From a virus, in the IMG/VR virus record IMGVR_UViG_3300030430_003426, positions 1 to 30,020 of that record: a DNA stretch of 30,020 nt; one strand, given 5' to 3'. The translations under genes were made by a program, and so were the position numbers. The notes under the pieces were generated by a model that was not told where the DNA came from, made no database searches, and was given only the letters and a program-made list of their open reading frames with translations. Positions 20,433 through 29,522 of the stretch are shown in pieces (position 1 is the first letter of the stretch; each line of letters opens with the position of its first letter).

Positions 20433-20912
20433 ATGGCTACACAAAACATTATTCAATACTTGGAAACTTCTCAGTACAACGCATTACCTTCTGGTGGCAC
20501 AGTTGCAGTTGGAATCGAGGCGATGAATCGTCGTCAAATCGAAACCTTCATTGCATCTGAAGCTATTGCTGTTGGTGACGCATTGTCTTTGGACTTGGCT
20601 AAAACCAACAATGGTGACAAGGCAATTTTTGTAATGAAAGCCGATACTGGTGTCAATGCAAAGCGTTGCGGAATCGGTGTTGCTATTGGTGCTGCTGCTG
20701 CTGCTGGAGATACAGTTGATGTATGTATCGGCGGTATGGCTGAGGCAAAGGTCAAAGCCGGTACTGCTGTTGGTGACCGTTTAAGTATTTTTAATACTAC
20801 AGCAGGTGTGCTTGAACCATACCAAAACACTTTTGAAGACCCTATCCTTGCAGTGGCTGGTGCCGCTGAAGCAGGTGGAAAAGCAATCGTGTTTGTGATT
20901 AAGCAGTTCTAA
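20433..20912 (+). CDS. Head decoration / capsid-stabilising protein
   Basis: 159 residues behind AAGGAGG. Small and Ala/Gly/Val-rich beta protein: ETFIASEAIAVGDALSLD, IGVAIGAAAAAGDTVDVCIG, AKVKAGTAVGDRLSI, then AVAGAAEAGGKAIVFVI. The pattern, IAxGDxLsld...G.a...AaaGd.v.V...G, is that of DUF2190-like capsid proteins. It follows the capsid gene and shares its transcription unit, ending at a terminator. Confidence 0.85.
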   Translation: MATQNIIQYLETSQYNALPSGGTVAVGIEAMNRRQIETFIASEAIAVGDALSLDLAKTNNGDKAIFVMKADTGVNAKRCGIGVAIGAAAAAGDTVDVCIGGMAEAKVKAGTAVGDRLSIFNTTAGVLEPYQNTFEDPILAVAGAAEAGGKAIVFVIKQF

Positions 20913-20933
20913 GTCTGATTCTTTATCAAGCCG

Positions 20934-20964
20934 AAGGGGTGGGTGTTTCGCCCATCCCTTTTTT
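20934..20964 (+). terminator. Intrinsic terminator after capsid and decoration genes
   Basis: AAGGGGTGGG pairs with CCCATCCCTT (one G-T wobble, 7-nt loop), followed by a T-run. It separates the highly expressed head genes from the tail genes, which then depend on read-through. Confidence 0.88.
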
Positions 20965-20977
20965 CGTATGGTGACCT

Positions 20978-22489
20978 ATGGCAAATTTAAAAGCATTAAG
21001 ACAGAAAGTTAAAAACATAACAGACTACAGCCCGGAACTGGCACAGTTTAATGACCAGCTGGATGAACTGTTGAACGATGCCTACTATTGCATCTGGACG
21101 ATGAAGCGTTGGAACTTCAGTACAGAGCTTGGCACTATGCGTTTGCACACAGACATCACAACCAGTACAGATACTGAAAACAGTTCTGGTGCCAATGTAA
21201 CTGCAACTGTGACTAAGGGGCAACGTAAAGTAGAGTTAAGTCACGACATAGACCGTTTGCATGACCCAGATATATGGGAGGGTCAACCATTTGAAATAGA
21301 CAACATGGAATACATTATTTCTAAAATAGAAGACATGCACACTATTTTACTGGACAAGCCATTTGAAGGCACCACATCTGCAACAAACAAAGGGTGGAAG
21401 ATAAAGAAGCGATGGTATGACCTGCCAGAAAACTGTTTGGAACTATTATACTTGGGACATAGGGACTACCCATATGTGAGCGTAAGTGGTTCACAAAACC
21501 CATACGGTAAGTCTACTGCCATTTTACCCAGGCGCGAAGAAGATGTAGACCTTCGAGTAGACTACACTCAATCCTACGCAGAAGCATACATAACCAGTCC
21601 TACACTTCATATTGCACCGGCTGAACAACTGAAGATTGAAGAACTGGCAGCACCAACTGGTGAGTTTCAATCCAACAAATACTACGAGTTTGCATGGGCA
21701 TTTGTTAAAGATGGTAAAGTAGGGGCATTGTCGGAGCCAACTATTTACAAAGTAACAGAAAACAACAGAACACTAAAGTTGTCATTCATTGGTTGGGATG
21801 ATTTAGAAATCAAAGCAGATACCTACAACGACAAAGACCAACAACCTACACAATGGGAAGGGTATCGAAAAGTGGTTTGTTGGAACAAAAACTTTGATCA
21901 AAACACAGGTGAGCGTAAAGGGTTGCCTTGTTGGCTGTTTGTTGTAAATGGTACCAGTACAACATCTGGAACACGAAATGACAGTGACTACCTGCGACCT
22001 ATAGTGGTTACAGACACCAACTCATTTGTAAATATTTTAAAATTAGATCAACTTGACAATGGTTCAACACGATACATTGAGATTGATGGTAATCATCAGC
22101 AGATTAGACCCTACCCACGCCCAGTTGGATACGACTTTGAGGTACCACAAGAAAAGGTTGGAACAAACATTACAGTGTTTCATGACTACGTTCGTGAGAT
22201 GGTTATGCGATACATGGTCAAACCAAAGGACTTGTTGTTGTCTACAGATGTACCACAAATGCCATATGAGTTTCACCAGCTCATTGTATATAAAGCCTTG
22301 GAAGACATTTACCTAAAGTTGGGTCAACAAGGTTTGGCAGCAACGTATGAAAAGAAATACATGAAGGAAATCAACAACCTGGCAAAACGCTATGTTGACA
22401 AGATTGATCAACGTGTGGTGCGTGGACGCTTCCATATGGCATATGGCAGACCAACATACGATGGTACCACTCTAAGGAGACTTTCATGA
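20978..22489 (+). CDS. Tail adaptor (tail tubular protein A-like)
   Basis: 503 residues. The N-terminal ~50 residues (YSPELAQFNDQLDELLNDAYYCIWTMKRWNF) and the C-terminal helical domain (MPYEFHQLIVYKALEDIYLK, then AATYEKKYMKEINNLAKRY) have the form of podovirus adaptor proteins, which join the portal to the tail nozzle. A central ~250-residue beta insertion contains an FN3-like part (EFAWAFVKDGKVGALSEPT). It is followed with overlap by the nozzle-like protein, the usual pair. Larger than T7 gp11, as often seen in environmental podoviruses. Confidence 0.8.
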   Translation: MANLKALRQKVKNITDYSPELAQFNDQLDELLNDAYYCIWTMKRWNFSTELGTMRLHTDITTSTDTENSSGANVTATVTKGQRKVELSHDIDRLHDPDIWEGQPFEIDNMEYIISKIEDMHTILLDKPFEGTTSATNKGWKIKKRWYDLPENCLELLYLGHRDYPYVSVSGSQNPYGKSTAILPRREEDVDLRVDYTQSYAEAYITSPTLHIAPAEQLKIEELAAPTGEFQSNKYYEFAWAFVKDGKVGALSEPTIYKVTENNRTLKLSFIGWDDLEIKADTYNDKDQQPTQWEGYRKVVCWNKNFDQNTGERKGLPCWLFVVNGTSTTSGTRNDSDYLRPIVVTDTNSFVNILKLDQLDNGSTRYIEIDGNHQQIRPYPRPVGYDFEVPQEKVGTNITVFHDYVREMVMRYMVKPKDLLLSTDVPQMPYEFHQLIVYKALEDIYLKLGQQGLAATYEKKYMKEINNLAKRYVDKIDQRVVRGRFHMAYGRPTYDGTTLRRLS

Positions 22490-24666
22490 AGCCACAACGG
22501 TTCAAACGTTATGTTCCATGTGGTGGTATCAATCAAGTATTGATGCCAAACATAGGGGACGCAAACATAGTCAACAACTGTCGATATGTATCTGAGGGCG
22601 GTTGGAAGGCAAATGTTGGGTTTGAATCATGGTGGCATGCGCCAGCATCTTGGACTATTACCAGTGCTATAGCTACAAAGTATTTTACTGACAAAGTTGA
22701 TGCCGTATACCAATGGAAAAGACAGGGCACCAATGACATCTACACCTTTATTGAGCAGTCAGGGCGATTGTACTACGCGATTGGTAACAAAGGACAGGGT
22801 GCAACGTATACGGGTGCCTTTTATGAGAATGATTTGGTAACGATTGACAGTGACCGATACATACCTAAGTTGGGTGATGTCGGTAGTCAGTTTGTAAACC
22901 TAGGCCAGCATGTGTTAATTATTAACGGACGAGACCGTGCAATACTGTTTAGTGGTGATCAAGTATATAGAGACTTTGGATTTGTTATACAAACCCCGAG
23001 CTGTGACCCTTTGGATGTAGCCACAGAGTATCAGAACAATAAAGTGTTAAGTGGTGGTGCTGCTGTTGCTTACAATAAGGTGTCTCAATACGGTTTGGGC
23101 GATGTGACAGAAAATGTACAATATACATACAACTACAAAATGACAATGATTTCAGACTTGGGTGCGGAATCTCCATTGAGTGCAGCACAAAGTGTTTCAT
23201 GGTCTATTCCAAATGCACAGAACAAACGATACGGTGTTGCGCTTGACTTGCCAATAGGTCAAGAAGGTGTGGTTGCCAGACGTATCTACCGCACCAAAGA
23301 GATAGCCACAAACGGCGAACTCTATTACTTTGTGTCACAACTCGACGAAAACTCTAGTCGATTCTACATAGATGCCATGCCAGACAAATTTCTGGTAGAC
23401 CAAGCACCATCGTTTACTGCAAGTACAGCTATTACAACAGACTGGAAGTTTGGTGAGGTGTGGGACAATCGACTGTGGTTGGCAGCAGGTAGCCGTATTA
23501 TCTATTCTGATAGAGGCATTTTTGAACAGTTTGGAGCGTTGGCATACTTTGACCTTGGCAATCAGACCGGTGGTGACATTACACAACTGGTAGCGTTTTA
23601 CAACAATCTGATTGTATTTAGAGAATCAGCAATCAACATTATTAGTTTTGATACAGACAGTTACAACATCAGCACTATCACTAACACACTTGGCACGGTA
23701 GCCAGCAAGGCAGTTGTAGTCATTCCCCAGTTGGGAGTTGTTTTTATCAACGAACAAGGCGTGTGGATGCTGTCAGGTGGCTTAAACGGTGGGGCATCAA
23801 TAAGCATGCAAAAGATTAGTAAGCCCATCGACAAACTGTTGCGCAGAGTCAATCGTTCGATGATGCACAAGGCTATTGCAGCATACTCCTATCGGGAGAG
23901 AGAGGTTTGGCTGCACCTGCCAACGGATGACAGCACTACACCAGACTTTGGATATGTGCTTCACTTGACACCACAGAATCCAATGTGGTCTATTCGTACA
24001 GATTTAGAAACACCTACCAATAGCTACTGGTCTGCGATGACGACAACTGTTAATGGGTACTTCCTGTTAGGCAACGACCCTAACTGGACCCCGGCATTGG
24101 ATGCGGAGACTAACAAGTTGGGTCCACTCCAGGTTATGAGTTCCAGTTCACATTGGGGTCAAACCGGTAAAATTACTGCATTTGGTGACAACGTTACATT
24201 GCAAATTACAGATACAACACACAATGGTCACCAGTGGGAAAGCGCTTGGTACAACTCCAATGAGAACAGTGTCAAGGTGCGATACTATAGTGTAGAACTT
24301 CGCATCATGTCATATGGAGACAATGGGTTCGACTTCTTTTATGGGATTGACTACTCATACACAGAGAGTACAACATCCACACAAAAGCAAGCAAAGAGTG
24401 AAACGGTGTACACCATCAAAGAAGATGCCGTGTTTGGACCAGCGGATCTGTCTGTAACTAAGGTGCCATTTACAGTAAACTCTAGTAAGATTGCAGAAGG
24501 CAGGTTAATCACACTGCGATACGATGTCAATACAGAGTTGTGTGACCAGTTTAAGTTTGGTGTGCGAACTACCAACTCTCAACAGTGGCACCTACTGTCG
24601 TTTAACATCTTGTCAGATTCAGTGGCTATGCCAGCACTTAACCAGTCCACAAAGGTGTCACGATGA
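22486..24666 (+). CDS. Tail nozzle (tail tubular protein B-like)
   Basis: 726 residues, ATGA overlap with the adaptor gene, AAGGAG upstream. The N-terminus (CGGINQVLMPNIGDANIVNNCRY) resembles the start of podovirus nozzle/stabilisation proteins. The middle has an FN3-like part (YTYNYKMTMISDLGAESPLS ... RRIYRTKEI) and blade-like repeats (VWDNRLWLAAGSRIIYSD, LVAFYNNLIVFRESAINIIS, VVFINEQGVWMLSGG) that suggest a beta-propeller. The nozzle forms the distal tube for DNA ejection. Length and gene order agree. Confidence 0.82.
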   Translation: MKPQRFKRYVPCGGINQVLMPNIGDANIVNNCRYVSEGGWKANVGFESWWHAPASWTITSAIATKYFTDKVDAVYQWKRQGTNDIYTFIEQSGRLYYAIGNKGQGATYTGAFYENDLVTIDSDRYIPKLGDVGSQFVNLGQHVLIINGRDRAILFSGDQVYRDFGFVIQTPSCDPLDVATEYQNNKVLSGGAAVAYNKVSQYGLGDVTENVQYTYNYKMTMISDLGAESPLSAAQSVSWSIPNAQNKRYGVALDLPIGQEGVVARRIYRTKEIATNGELYYFVSQLDENSSRFYIDAMPDKFLVDQAPSFTASTAITTDWKFGEVWDNRLWLAAGSRIIYSDRGIFEQFGALAYFDLGNQTGGDITQLVAFYNNLIVFRESAINIISFDTDSYNISTITNTLGTVASKAVVVIPQLGVVFINEQGVWMLSGGLNGGASISMQKISKPIDKLLRRVNRSMMHKAIAAYSYREREVWLHLPTDDSTTPDFGYVLHLTPQNPMWSIRTDLETPTNSYWSAMTTTVNGYFLLGNDPNWTPALDAETNKLGPLQVMSSSSHWGQTGKITAFGDNVTLQITDTTHNGHQWESAWYNSNENSVKVRYYSVELRIMSYGDNGFDFFYGIDYSYTESTTSTQKQAKSETVYTIKEDAVFGPADLSVTKVPFTVNSSKIAEGRLITLRYDVNTELCDQFKFGVRTTNSQQWHLLSFNILSDSVAMPALNQSTKVSR

Positions 24667-25388
24667 AAGTATTTACACAGGTAGGACAAAAGGACCTTGA
24701 CCAAGTTAAACCAGAGAACATCAATGACAACACTCGTATGGTTGTGGGTGAGTACAACGGTAAGATTGACGGGCAGAACTTTCCAGTTGCTACTATTGAC
24801 AAACTTAAAATGGCACCATCGGTAAAAACTGACACAGCAGCATCTGATGTAAAAAGATTTAAGTTTATAGGACAAACACAAAACTACTTCTTTGTGCGTA
24901 GATGGAACACCTTTGAAGGTGGACTAAATATCCATTTACCACTGTACACTTTTGACTTGCAAAACAGCAGTTGGTCAAGTCGATGGAATAACTTGACAGA
25001 TATACACAGTGATTTTAACAAGTTGGTTTTAGAATTTGAGACAGAAAGTGGAACTCTACATGGCTGCTTTGACATCAACTATCGTCATGGATTAGACATA
25101 ATAAAAGACAATACCAGTGCAGACAAACAGTTTGGTGATGATTGGTACACTCGTTGGGGTATATTTTGTAACGATGTGTTGATAGCAGAGACAGGTAGAG
25201 TTTATCCTAGACTACAAAACCTTACGGTGCCATTTAAGTTGTTTGTAGGTTCGCAACCCGTACGTCTCGATTTGCGCTGGCAAACAATCACTACAAATCC
25301 GAAGGACGAACTTAATGTAAGCACCAATCCAACGTCAAGAATGGAGATATACGGTGCATCTATTTGGGTTTGCAACACCAAGAGGTAA
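24663..25388 (+). CDS. Tail-associated protein, unknown
   Basis: 241 residues, ATGA overlap with the nozzle gene, AAGGTG upstream. Beta-rich with many aromatic residues (FEGGLNIHLPLYTFDLQNSSW, DDWYTRWGIFCNDVLIAETGRVY, PFKLFVGSQPVRLDLRW). The alternating pattern suggests a carbohydrate-binding or jelly-roll domain. No enzyme motif. It starts a run of three tail-accessory proteins. Role inferred from position only. Confidence 0.75.
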   Translation: MKVFTQVGQKDLDQVKPENINDNTRMVVGEYNGKIDGQNFPVATIDKLKMAPSVKTDTAASDVKRFKFIGQTQNYFFVRRWNTFEGGLNIHLPLYTFDLQNSSWSSRWNNLTDIHSDFNKLVLEFETESGTLHGCFDINYRHGLDIIKDNTSADKQFGDDWYTRWGIFCNDVLIAETGRVYPRLQNLTVPFKLFVGSQPVRLDLRWQTITTNPKDELNVSTNPTSRMEIYGASIWVCNTKR

Positions 25389-25390
25389 AT

Positions 25391-26056
25391 ATGGGTAAAA
25401 TCACAAATCAATACTTTGAAGGTGGGCAAGCTCCTACAGCAGCAGAACTAAATGCTGTGTATAATAGTGTTGCTGGTGATAGTGTAAAAGATGTGAACCT
25501 AGACACAGAGTGGGCACAAAGAAAGCACTTTAGCGAGTCTGACAGTATTACCAGTTTGTTTACATTTGATTATGACGGCACAGCGAACTGGAATACCACC
25601 AGTGTAACTATGACAACAATTGAAAATGTTGCTGGCACGCCAAGTAAGGTCTTGCCAAATTACAGTACGCATGGAGATACAATAGTGCGTGTGCATGCAA
25701 CCGGACTAGTTGGTGAAACAACTTTAAATAGCAATGATGGAAATGGTACGTCAGGTGAAATTAATCACAATACTTATGCGTTTCAGTTAAAGATGTCCTT
25801 AAATAGTAGTGGTACACCATCAACAGAAAACATTGCAAACTGCACATACAGTTTTACACCCAAGGCAGCAATTACCACAGAGAGCACAGGTACAGTTCTT
25901 AATATGAACTATCGATGTTTTTCTATAAGTGCTGTACATTATTTGGCTGCAGGTAACGTTATTGATGCTATAGAACTGCAAGCATGTGTTGGTTTGGCAA
26001 GCAACTCAATAAACATACAGCATAATCACATACAAGTTATTGTAGTGGAGAACTGA
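25391..26056 (+). CDS. Tail accessory/adhesin-like protein
   Basis: 221 residues from the ATG at 25391 (AGAGG upstream). The N-terminus, MGKITNQYFEGGQAPTAAELNAVYNSV, fits a short motif common at the start of phage fibre and baseplate proteins (G-x-x-x-T-A-x-x-L-N). It is followed by a Thr/Asn/Ser-rich beta domain with no Cys cluster. Probably a host-contact or tail accessory protein. Related in plan to the next gene. Confidence 0.72.
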   Translation: MGKITNQYFEGGQAPTAAELNAVYNSVAGDSVKDVNLDTEWAQRKHFSESDSITSLFTFDYDGTANWNTTSVTMTTIENVAGTPSKVLPNYSTHGDTIVRVHATGLVGETTLNSNDGNGTSGEINHNTYAFQLKMSLNSSGTPSTENIANCTYSFTPKAAITTESTGTVLNMNYRCFSISAVHYLAAGNVIDAIELQACVGLASNSINIQHNHIQVIVVEN

Positions 26057-26763
26057 TGGCATTTACTAAACCATTTACATATGTGGACGGAGCTGTGTTG
26101 TCAGCCACCAATCACGCATCCAATGAAGATGCATTGAGGGAATATGTCAACCAAGAAATCATTGCTGCTGACGTATCTGTGGATACCTTTGTTGGAGAGA
26201 GTATTGCTACCCCTCGTCTTATTACTTCTGTACAAACTGGTGACTTTGTTACTAAAACTTTACAAGGTGTATCAAAGTTACGACTACCACAAGCATATAG
26301 CTGGTTCACCTCGACCACTAAGAGCGACAATCAAACAAGCACTACGGTTGAAGATTATCAATCGTTAAGCAACACGGGTGCTGAAGTTGTTATCACCAAG
26401 GACAACACGAAAGTGATGATTACCTTTTATGCAAAAGCGGCATCTACCATTAACAGCACTGTGACTAGAGGCCCAGGCAATGGTTTATGGGAAAGTAAGT
26501 TTAAGTTGCAATATGAAAAAGCTGGTATAATAACACAATACGATGGTACAAGAGCATATGTATGGGAAAACGCTGATAACATAGTGGGTGTATTTTTAAA
26601 TCCAGGTGCACAGGCAAATGCGTGTGGTCATCGCAGCATTATGATGACTCGTATGCTAACATTAAGTGCAGGCAGATACAAGTTTTCAGTGGCAGTCAAT
26701 GCCAAGGTTGAGAAGGGGCAGATTAACTGCCAAACATTTACAATAGAAACATTTCATGTGTAG
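26056..26763 (+). CDS. Tail accessory/adhesin-like protein
   Basis: 235 residues, starting on the last base of the previous stop. MAFTKPFTYVDGAVLSATNHASNEDALREYVN is the same kind of N-terminal motif (DG-x-x-L-x-A-x-x-x-N-x-x-x-x-AL). A short helix is followed by a C-terminal beta domain of ~130 residues (VMITFYAKAASTINST, MLTLSAGRYKFSVAVNAKV) resembling TNF/C1q-like fibre heads. Probable receptor-contact or decoration protein of the tail. Confidence 0.72.
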   Translation: MAFTKPFTYVDGAVLSATNHASNEDALREYVNQEIIAADVSVDTFVGESIATPRLITSVQTGDFVTKTLQGVSKLRLPQAYSWFTSTTKSDNQTSTTVEDYQSLSNTGAEVVITKDNTKVMITFYAKAASTINSTVTRGPGNGLWESKFKLQYEKAGIITQYDGTRAYVWENADNIVGVFLNPGAQANACGHRSIMMTRMLTLSAGRYKFSVAVNAKVEKGQINCQTFTIETFHV

Positions 26764-26770
26764 GTGAACT

Positions 26771-27652
26771 ATGGCAATTGGGGCAGGATTAACAGCAGCG
26801 GCGTTAGCAGCAGCAAAACTAGGCGGTGCTAGTGCTTTAACAAAAGGAGCATTGTTAACAGGGGCTGGTACAGCCATTGGGGCTTTACCAGACATTATAC
26901 CAAGTAAGTACGAACGCGACCAAAAGAAGCGACTGCGAGAAATGCAGCGTAAACAAGAAATGGGTGCACTTGGACTGACGGAACGTGAACGTGCTGCTAT
27001 TGAATCACAAATGCGTGGAGCACGTCAACAGGCTCAACAGTTTGCACAGGCAGAGCGTGCAAGGCTTACACAGCCCACAGCACAGCCACAAATGGCTTTG
27101 TTAGGTCAACAGATGCAGGATGAGAGTAGGCAGCGTCTAGAGGCGGATTTGGCTAGCCAAATACTAGGCATGGACCTAACTCGTAAAGCACAGCAAGAAC
27201 AAGAAATCAAAGACCTTGAAGCAGCACAGGCACAGTATCGCAGAGCTAGAGCAGAAGGCCTAACAGCACCATTTCAGTCTGCTGCTGAAACATATGTGGG
27301 TCAGTTGGGTATGGAGCGTTTGCTAGGTCAGTTGAGTCAAATGGAAACACAACAGGCTATGAAAAATGCGCAAGCTGGTGAAGTAGGTAAGGCGTTGGCA
27401 ACGGCTATCACAACCAAACCCCCTGCTGAACAAGCACAGATTTTAGAATCACAATACAACTTGACACCTGAAGAGTCATCAATAATAATTTCATCAGCAA
27501 CACAAGCAGCGCAAAACTATACACCTTTTAGTCTACCACCATTGCCAAACGCATTCAACATGGAAGAAGATGCTGCTCCTACAATGATGACAAAAGAGCA
27601 ACAAGACAAGGTTGAGAATTACCTTAAAGACTTTTATTTTGGGAGACAATAA
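26771..27652 (+). CDS. Internal virion protein (gp14-like)
   Basis: 293 residues. Residues ~1-40 are an Ala/Gly/Leu-rich hydrophobic stretch (GAGLTAAALAAAKLGGASAL, LLTGAGTAIGALPDI), typical of small ejected internal proteins that enter membranes. A long helical coiled-coil region follows, rich in Gln, Arg and Glu (KRLREMQRKQEMG, RGARQQAQQFAQAERARL). This is the plan of T7 gp14-like proteins, and the position after the nozzle and before larger virion proteins matches. Role inferred. Confidence 0.75.
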   Translation: MAIGAGLTAAALAAAKLGGASALTKGALLTGAGTAIGALPDIIPSKYERDQKKRLREMQRKQEMGALGLTERERAAIESQMRGARQQAQQFAQAERARLTQPTAQPQMALLGQQMQDESRQRLEADLASQILGMDLTRKAQQEQEIKDLEAAQAQYRRARAEGLTAPFQSAAETYVGQLGMERLLGQLSQMETQQAMKNAQAGEVGKALATAITTKPPAEQAQILESQYNLTPEESSIIISSATQAAQNYTPFSLPPLPNAFNMEEDAAPTMMTKEQQDKVENYLKDFYFGRQ

Positions 27653-27653
27653 G

Positions 27654-29522
27654 ATGGCCATACAACAAGTAGGTGGACAAGGGGTATACGTCATCACTGG
27701 TAGTGGTCGTGACCCACGCAAGACAACCAGTGGACAGTCATGGGCTGACTTGGTAACTCAACAGAAGTACATGTTGATTAAGGAAGCTCAGAGAGAAGCA
27801 TTGCGCCAAATGGAGCAAGAACAACTGTCTTTTCAAGACCGTCAACAACGACAAGAACAACTGCGACAGAATCTACAGAGTCAGATTGAAACAGAGCGTA
27901 AGGCTATTGAAGACCTTCGTATCAAACAAATCACTGTTAATGAAGCACGTGAAGTTGAAAACCAACGTATCAAGGCACGGTCACCAGAGTACAAGCCAAC
28001 TAGAGCACCTGGTGGTGGAGTATCTGTCACAAGAACAATACCTACTGAAAGAGAGTATACAGGTGACTTGGGAAGAGAAATTGACCGACAAACTGCAAGA
28101 CAAAAGAGATTGCGAGCTGACCGAAAAACATTAGTAGAAGCAGAAAAAGAGGGTAGTACATTTGCTGAAATTGCACCCGATTTATTGTCTGCGACTGAAC
28201 TTCAAGATTTACAAAACTTTAAACAAGCAAAAGCCAAACTTGATGAAAGCCTTATTGCTAGTGAAAATGCACAAGCAAGTGCTCAACTGTTGCGAGATGA
28301 ATATGAAGATGCGGGTGCAGGTAGCAGGGCTGAGATATTAGAAAAAGCAGCCAGAAAGACCATTCGTACCAGTGGTGGTGGTGGTGGTGGTGGAAGAGTA
28401 ACACCTGCTGCAAAAACACTTGAAGACCTGCCAGAGTTTACAGGGTTTGACCCCGAGATTGAGCGCAGACAACAACGCATTCGTGAACTACAAGCGGAAA
28501 TGGATGCACTAGAGTTTGAAGAACGACCTACTTTTGATGGCATTGAAGAGATGCGTAGGGTGTATCGAGAGTCGTTTCCAGAGCAACCTAGACAAAGACT
28601 GCGTGATAGATTTCGTCGTGAACCACAACCAGCACCAGCTGCACAACCAATGGTTGAACAGCCGATGGTTGAACAGCCAATGGGGGCACCTATTGAGCCG
28701 GGACCCAACTTGGGACAAATGGAAAGTTACGGTGTCACTGATGAACCAATGATGATTGGTGGTGCAGATACACAACCAATGATGCAACAACAAGCACCTA
28801 GACAGCAAGAAATGGAAGCACTGGGTATGGACTTTGAGTTCCAACCATCAACACCTGAAGTTGTACAAGAAACATTTACCGATGACATTGCAGACCCTAG
28901 AATGCAACCGTCGCGGTCAGCAGAGTTTATGGAAGCGTTGCCAAGTGACTTTGGTCCTGCACAGTTTGGTGGATTTAGACCAGAAACAATGCCTACTCCA
29001 TACCAGGGCGAACGGTTTGTAGAGCAAATGATACTTGGATTAGAACCTGAAGCACCACAGGTTGGCTATGCGGCGCAGTTTGAGGACGTAAAGTTTGGCA
29101 CCGCAGCACAAAAGCAACGCAGGGCATTGGAACTTATTATAGATGCCAGTAAACAAATGGGTCCAACTAGTCCTGAATACAACAAGGCAAAGGTGCAAAT
29201 ACTTACCGAGTTGCAGAAGACAATGGACCCCAAAGAGTATCGTAAACAAAAGAAGGTTGAGCGTGTCATGGATAAGAATCCAAAGGACTACATGGCACTA
29301 GCCAAGACTGTTCGTGGATTGTCAGACAAAGATGCACAACTGGTTATGTCACTTTTTCCTGTATCCAGTGACATGAAGATAGAAGAGATTGACAGGTTGT
29401 ACAAATCTGCACAGAAAGAACTTACAAGCAACTTGACTGGTCGCAACCGAAAGAAAGCATTGGAGTTCTTAGAGCTTCAATACATTGCCGTCATGGATGA
29501 TTACAATAACTTTGGAAAGTAA
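27654..29522 (+). CDS. Internal virion protein with coiled coils and Gln/Pro linker
   Basis: 622 residues from the ATG at 27654 (GGGAG eight bases upstream); an ATG at 27612 would overlap the previous gene by 41 bases without an SD. N-terminal region of long charged helices (REALRQMEQEQLSFQDRQQR, IETERKAIEDLRIKQI), then a poly-Gly hinge (GGGGGGG, residues ~243-249), a second helical part, a Gln/Met/Pro linker with QPMVEQPMVEQPMG repeats, and a helical C-terminal domain (DAQLVMSLFPVSS). No catalytic motif. Like T7 gp15, it is probably ejected or lines the core. Next gene begins at the base after its stop. Confidence 0.75.
   Translation: MAIQQVGGQGVYVITGSGRDPRKTTSGQSWADLVTQQKYMLIKEAQREALRQMEQEQLSFQDRQQRQEQLRQNLQSQIETERKAIEDLRIKQITVNEAREVENQRIKARSPEYKPTRAPGGGVSVTRTIPTEREYTGDLGREIDRQTARQKRLRADRKTLVEAEKEGSTFAEIAPDLLSATELQDLQNFKQAKAKLDESLIASENAQASAQLLRDEYEDAGAGSRAEILEKAARKTIRTSGGGGGGGRVTPAAKTLEDLPEFTGFDPEIERRQQRIRELQAEMDALEFEERPTFDGIEEMRRVYRESFPEQPRQRLRDRFRREPQPAPAAQPMVEQPMVEQPMGAPIEPGPNLGQMESYGVTDEPMMIGGADTQPMMQQQAPRQQEMEALGMDFEFQPSTPEVVQETFTDDIADPRMQPSRSAEFMEALPSDFGPAQFGGFRPETMPTPYQGERFVEQMILGLEPEAPQVGYAAQFEDVKFGTAAQKQRRALELIIDASKQMGPTSPEYNKAKVQILTELQKTMDPKEYRKQKKVERVMDKNPKDYMALAKTVRGLSDKDAQLVMSLFPVSSDMKIEEIDRLYKSAQKELTSNLTGRNRKKALEFLELQYIAVMDDYNNFGK

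Noticed and set aside
28283-28708. 141-codon minus-strand frame opposite the internal virion protein
   Set aside because: It is a shadow of the Gly and Gln/Pro repeats; the product is Ser/Cys/Gly low complexity in a plus-strand operon.
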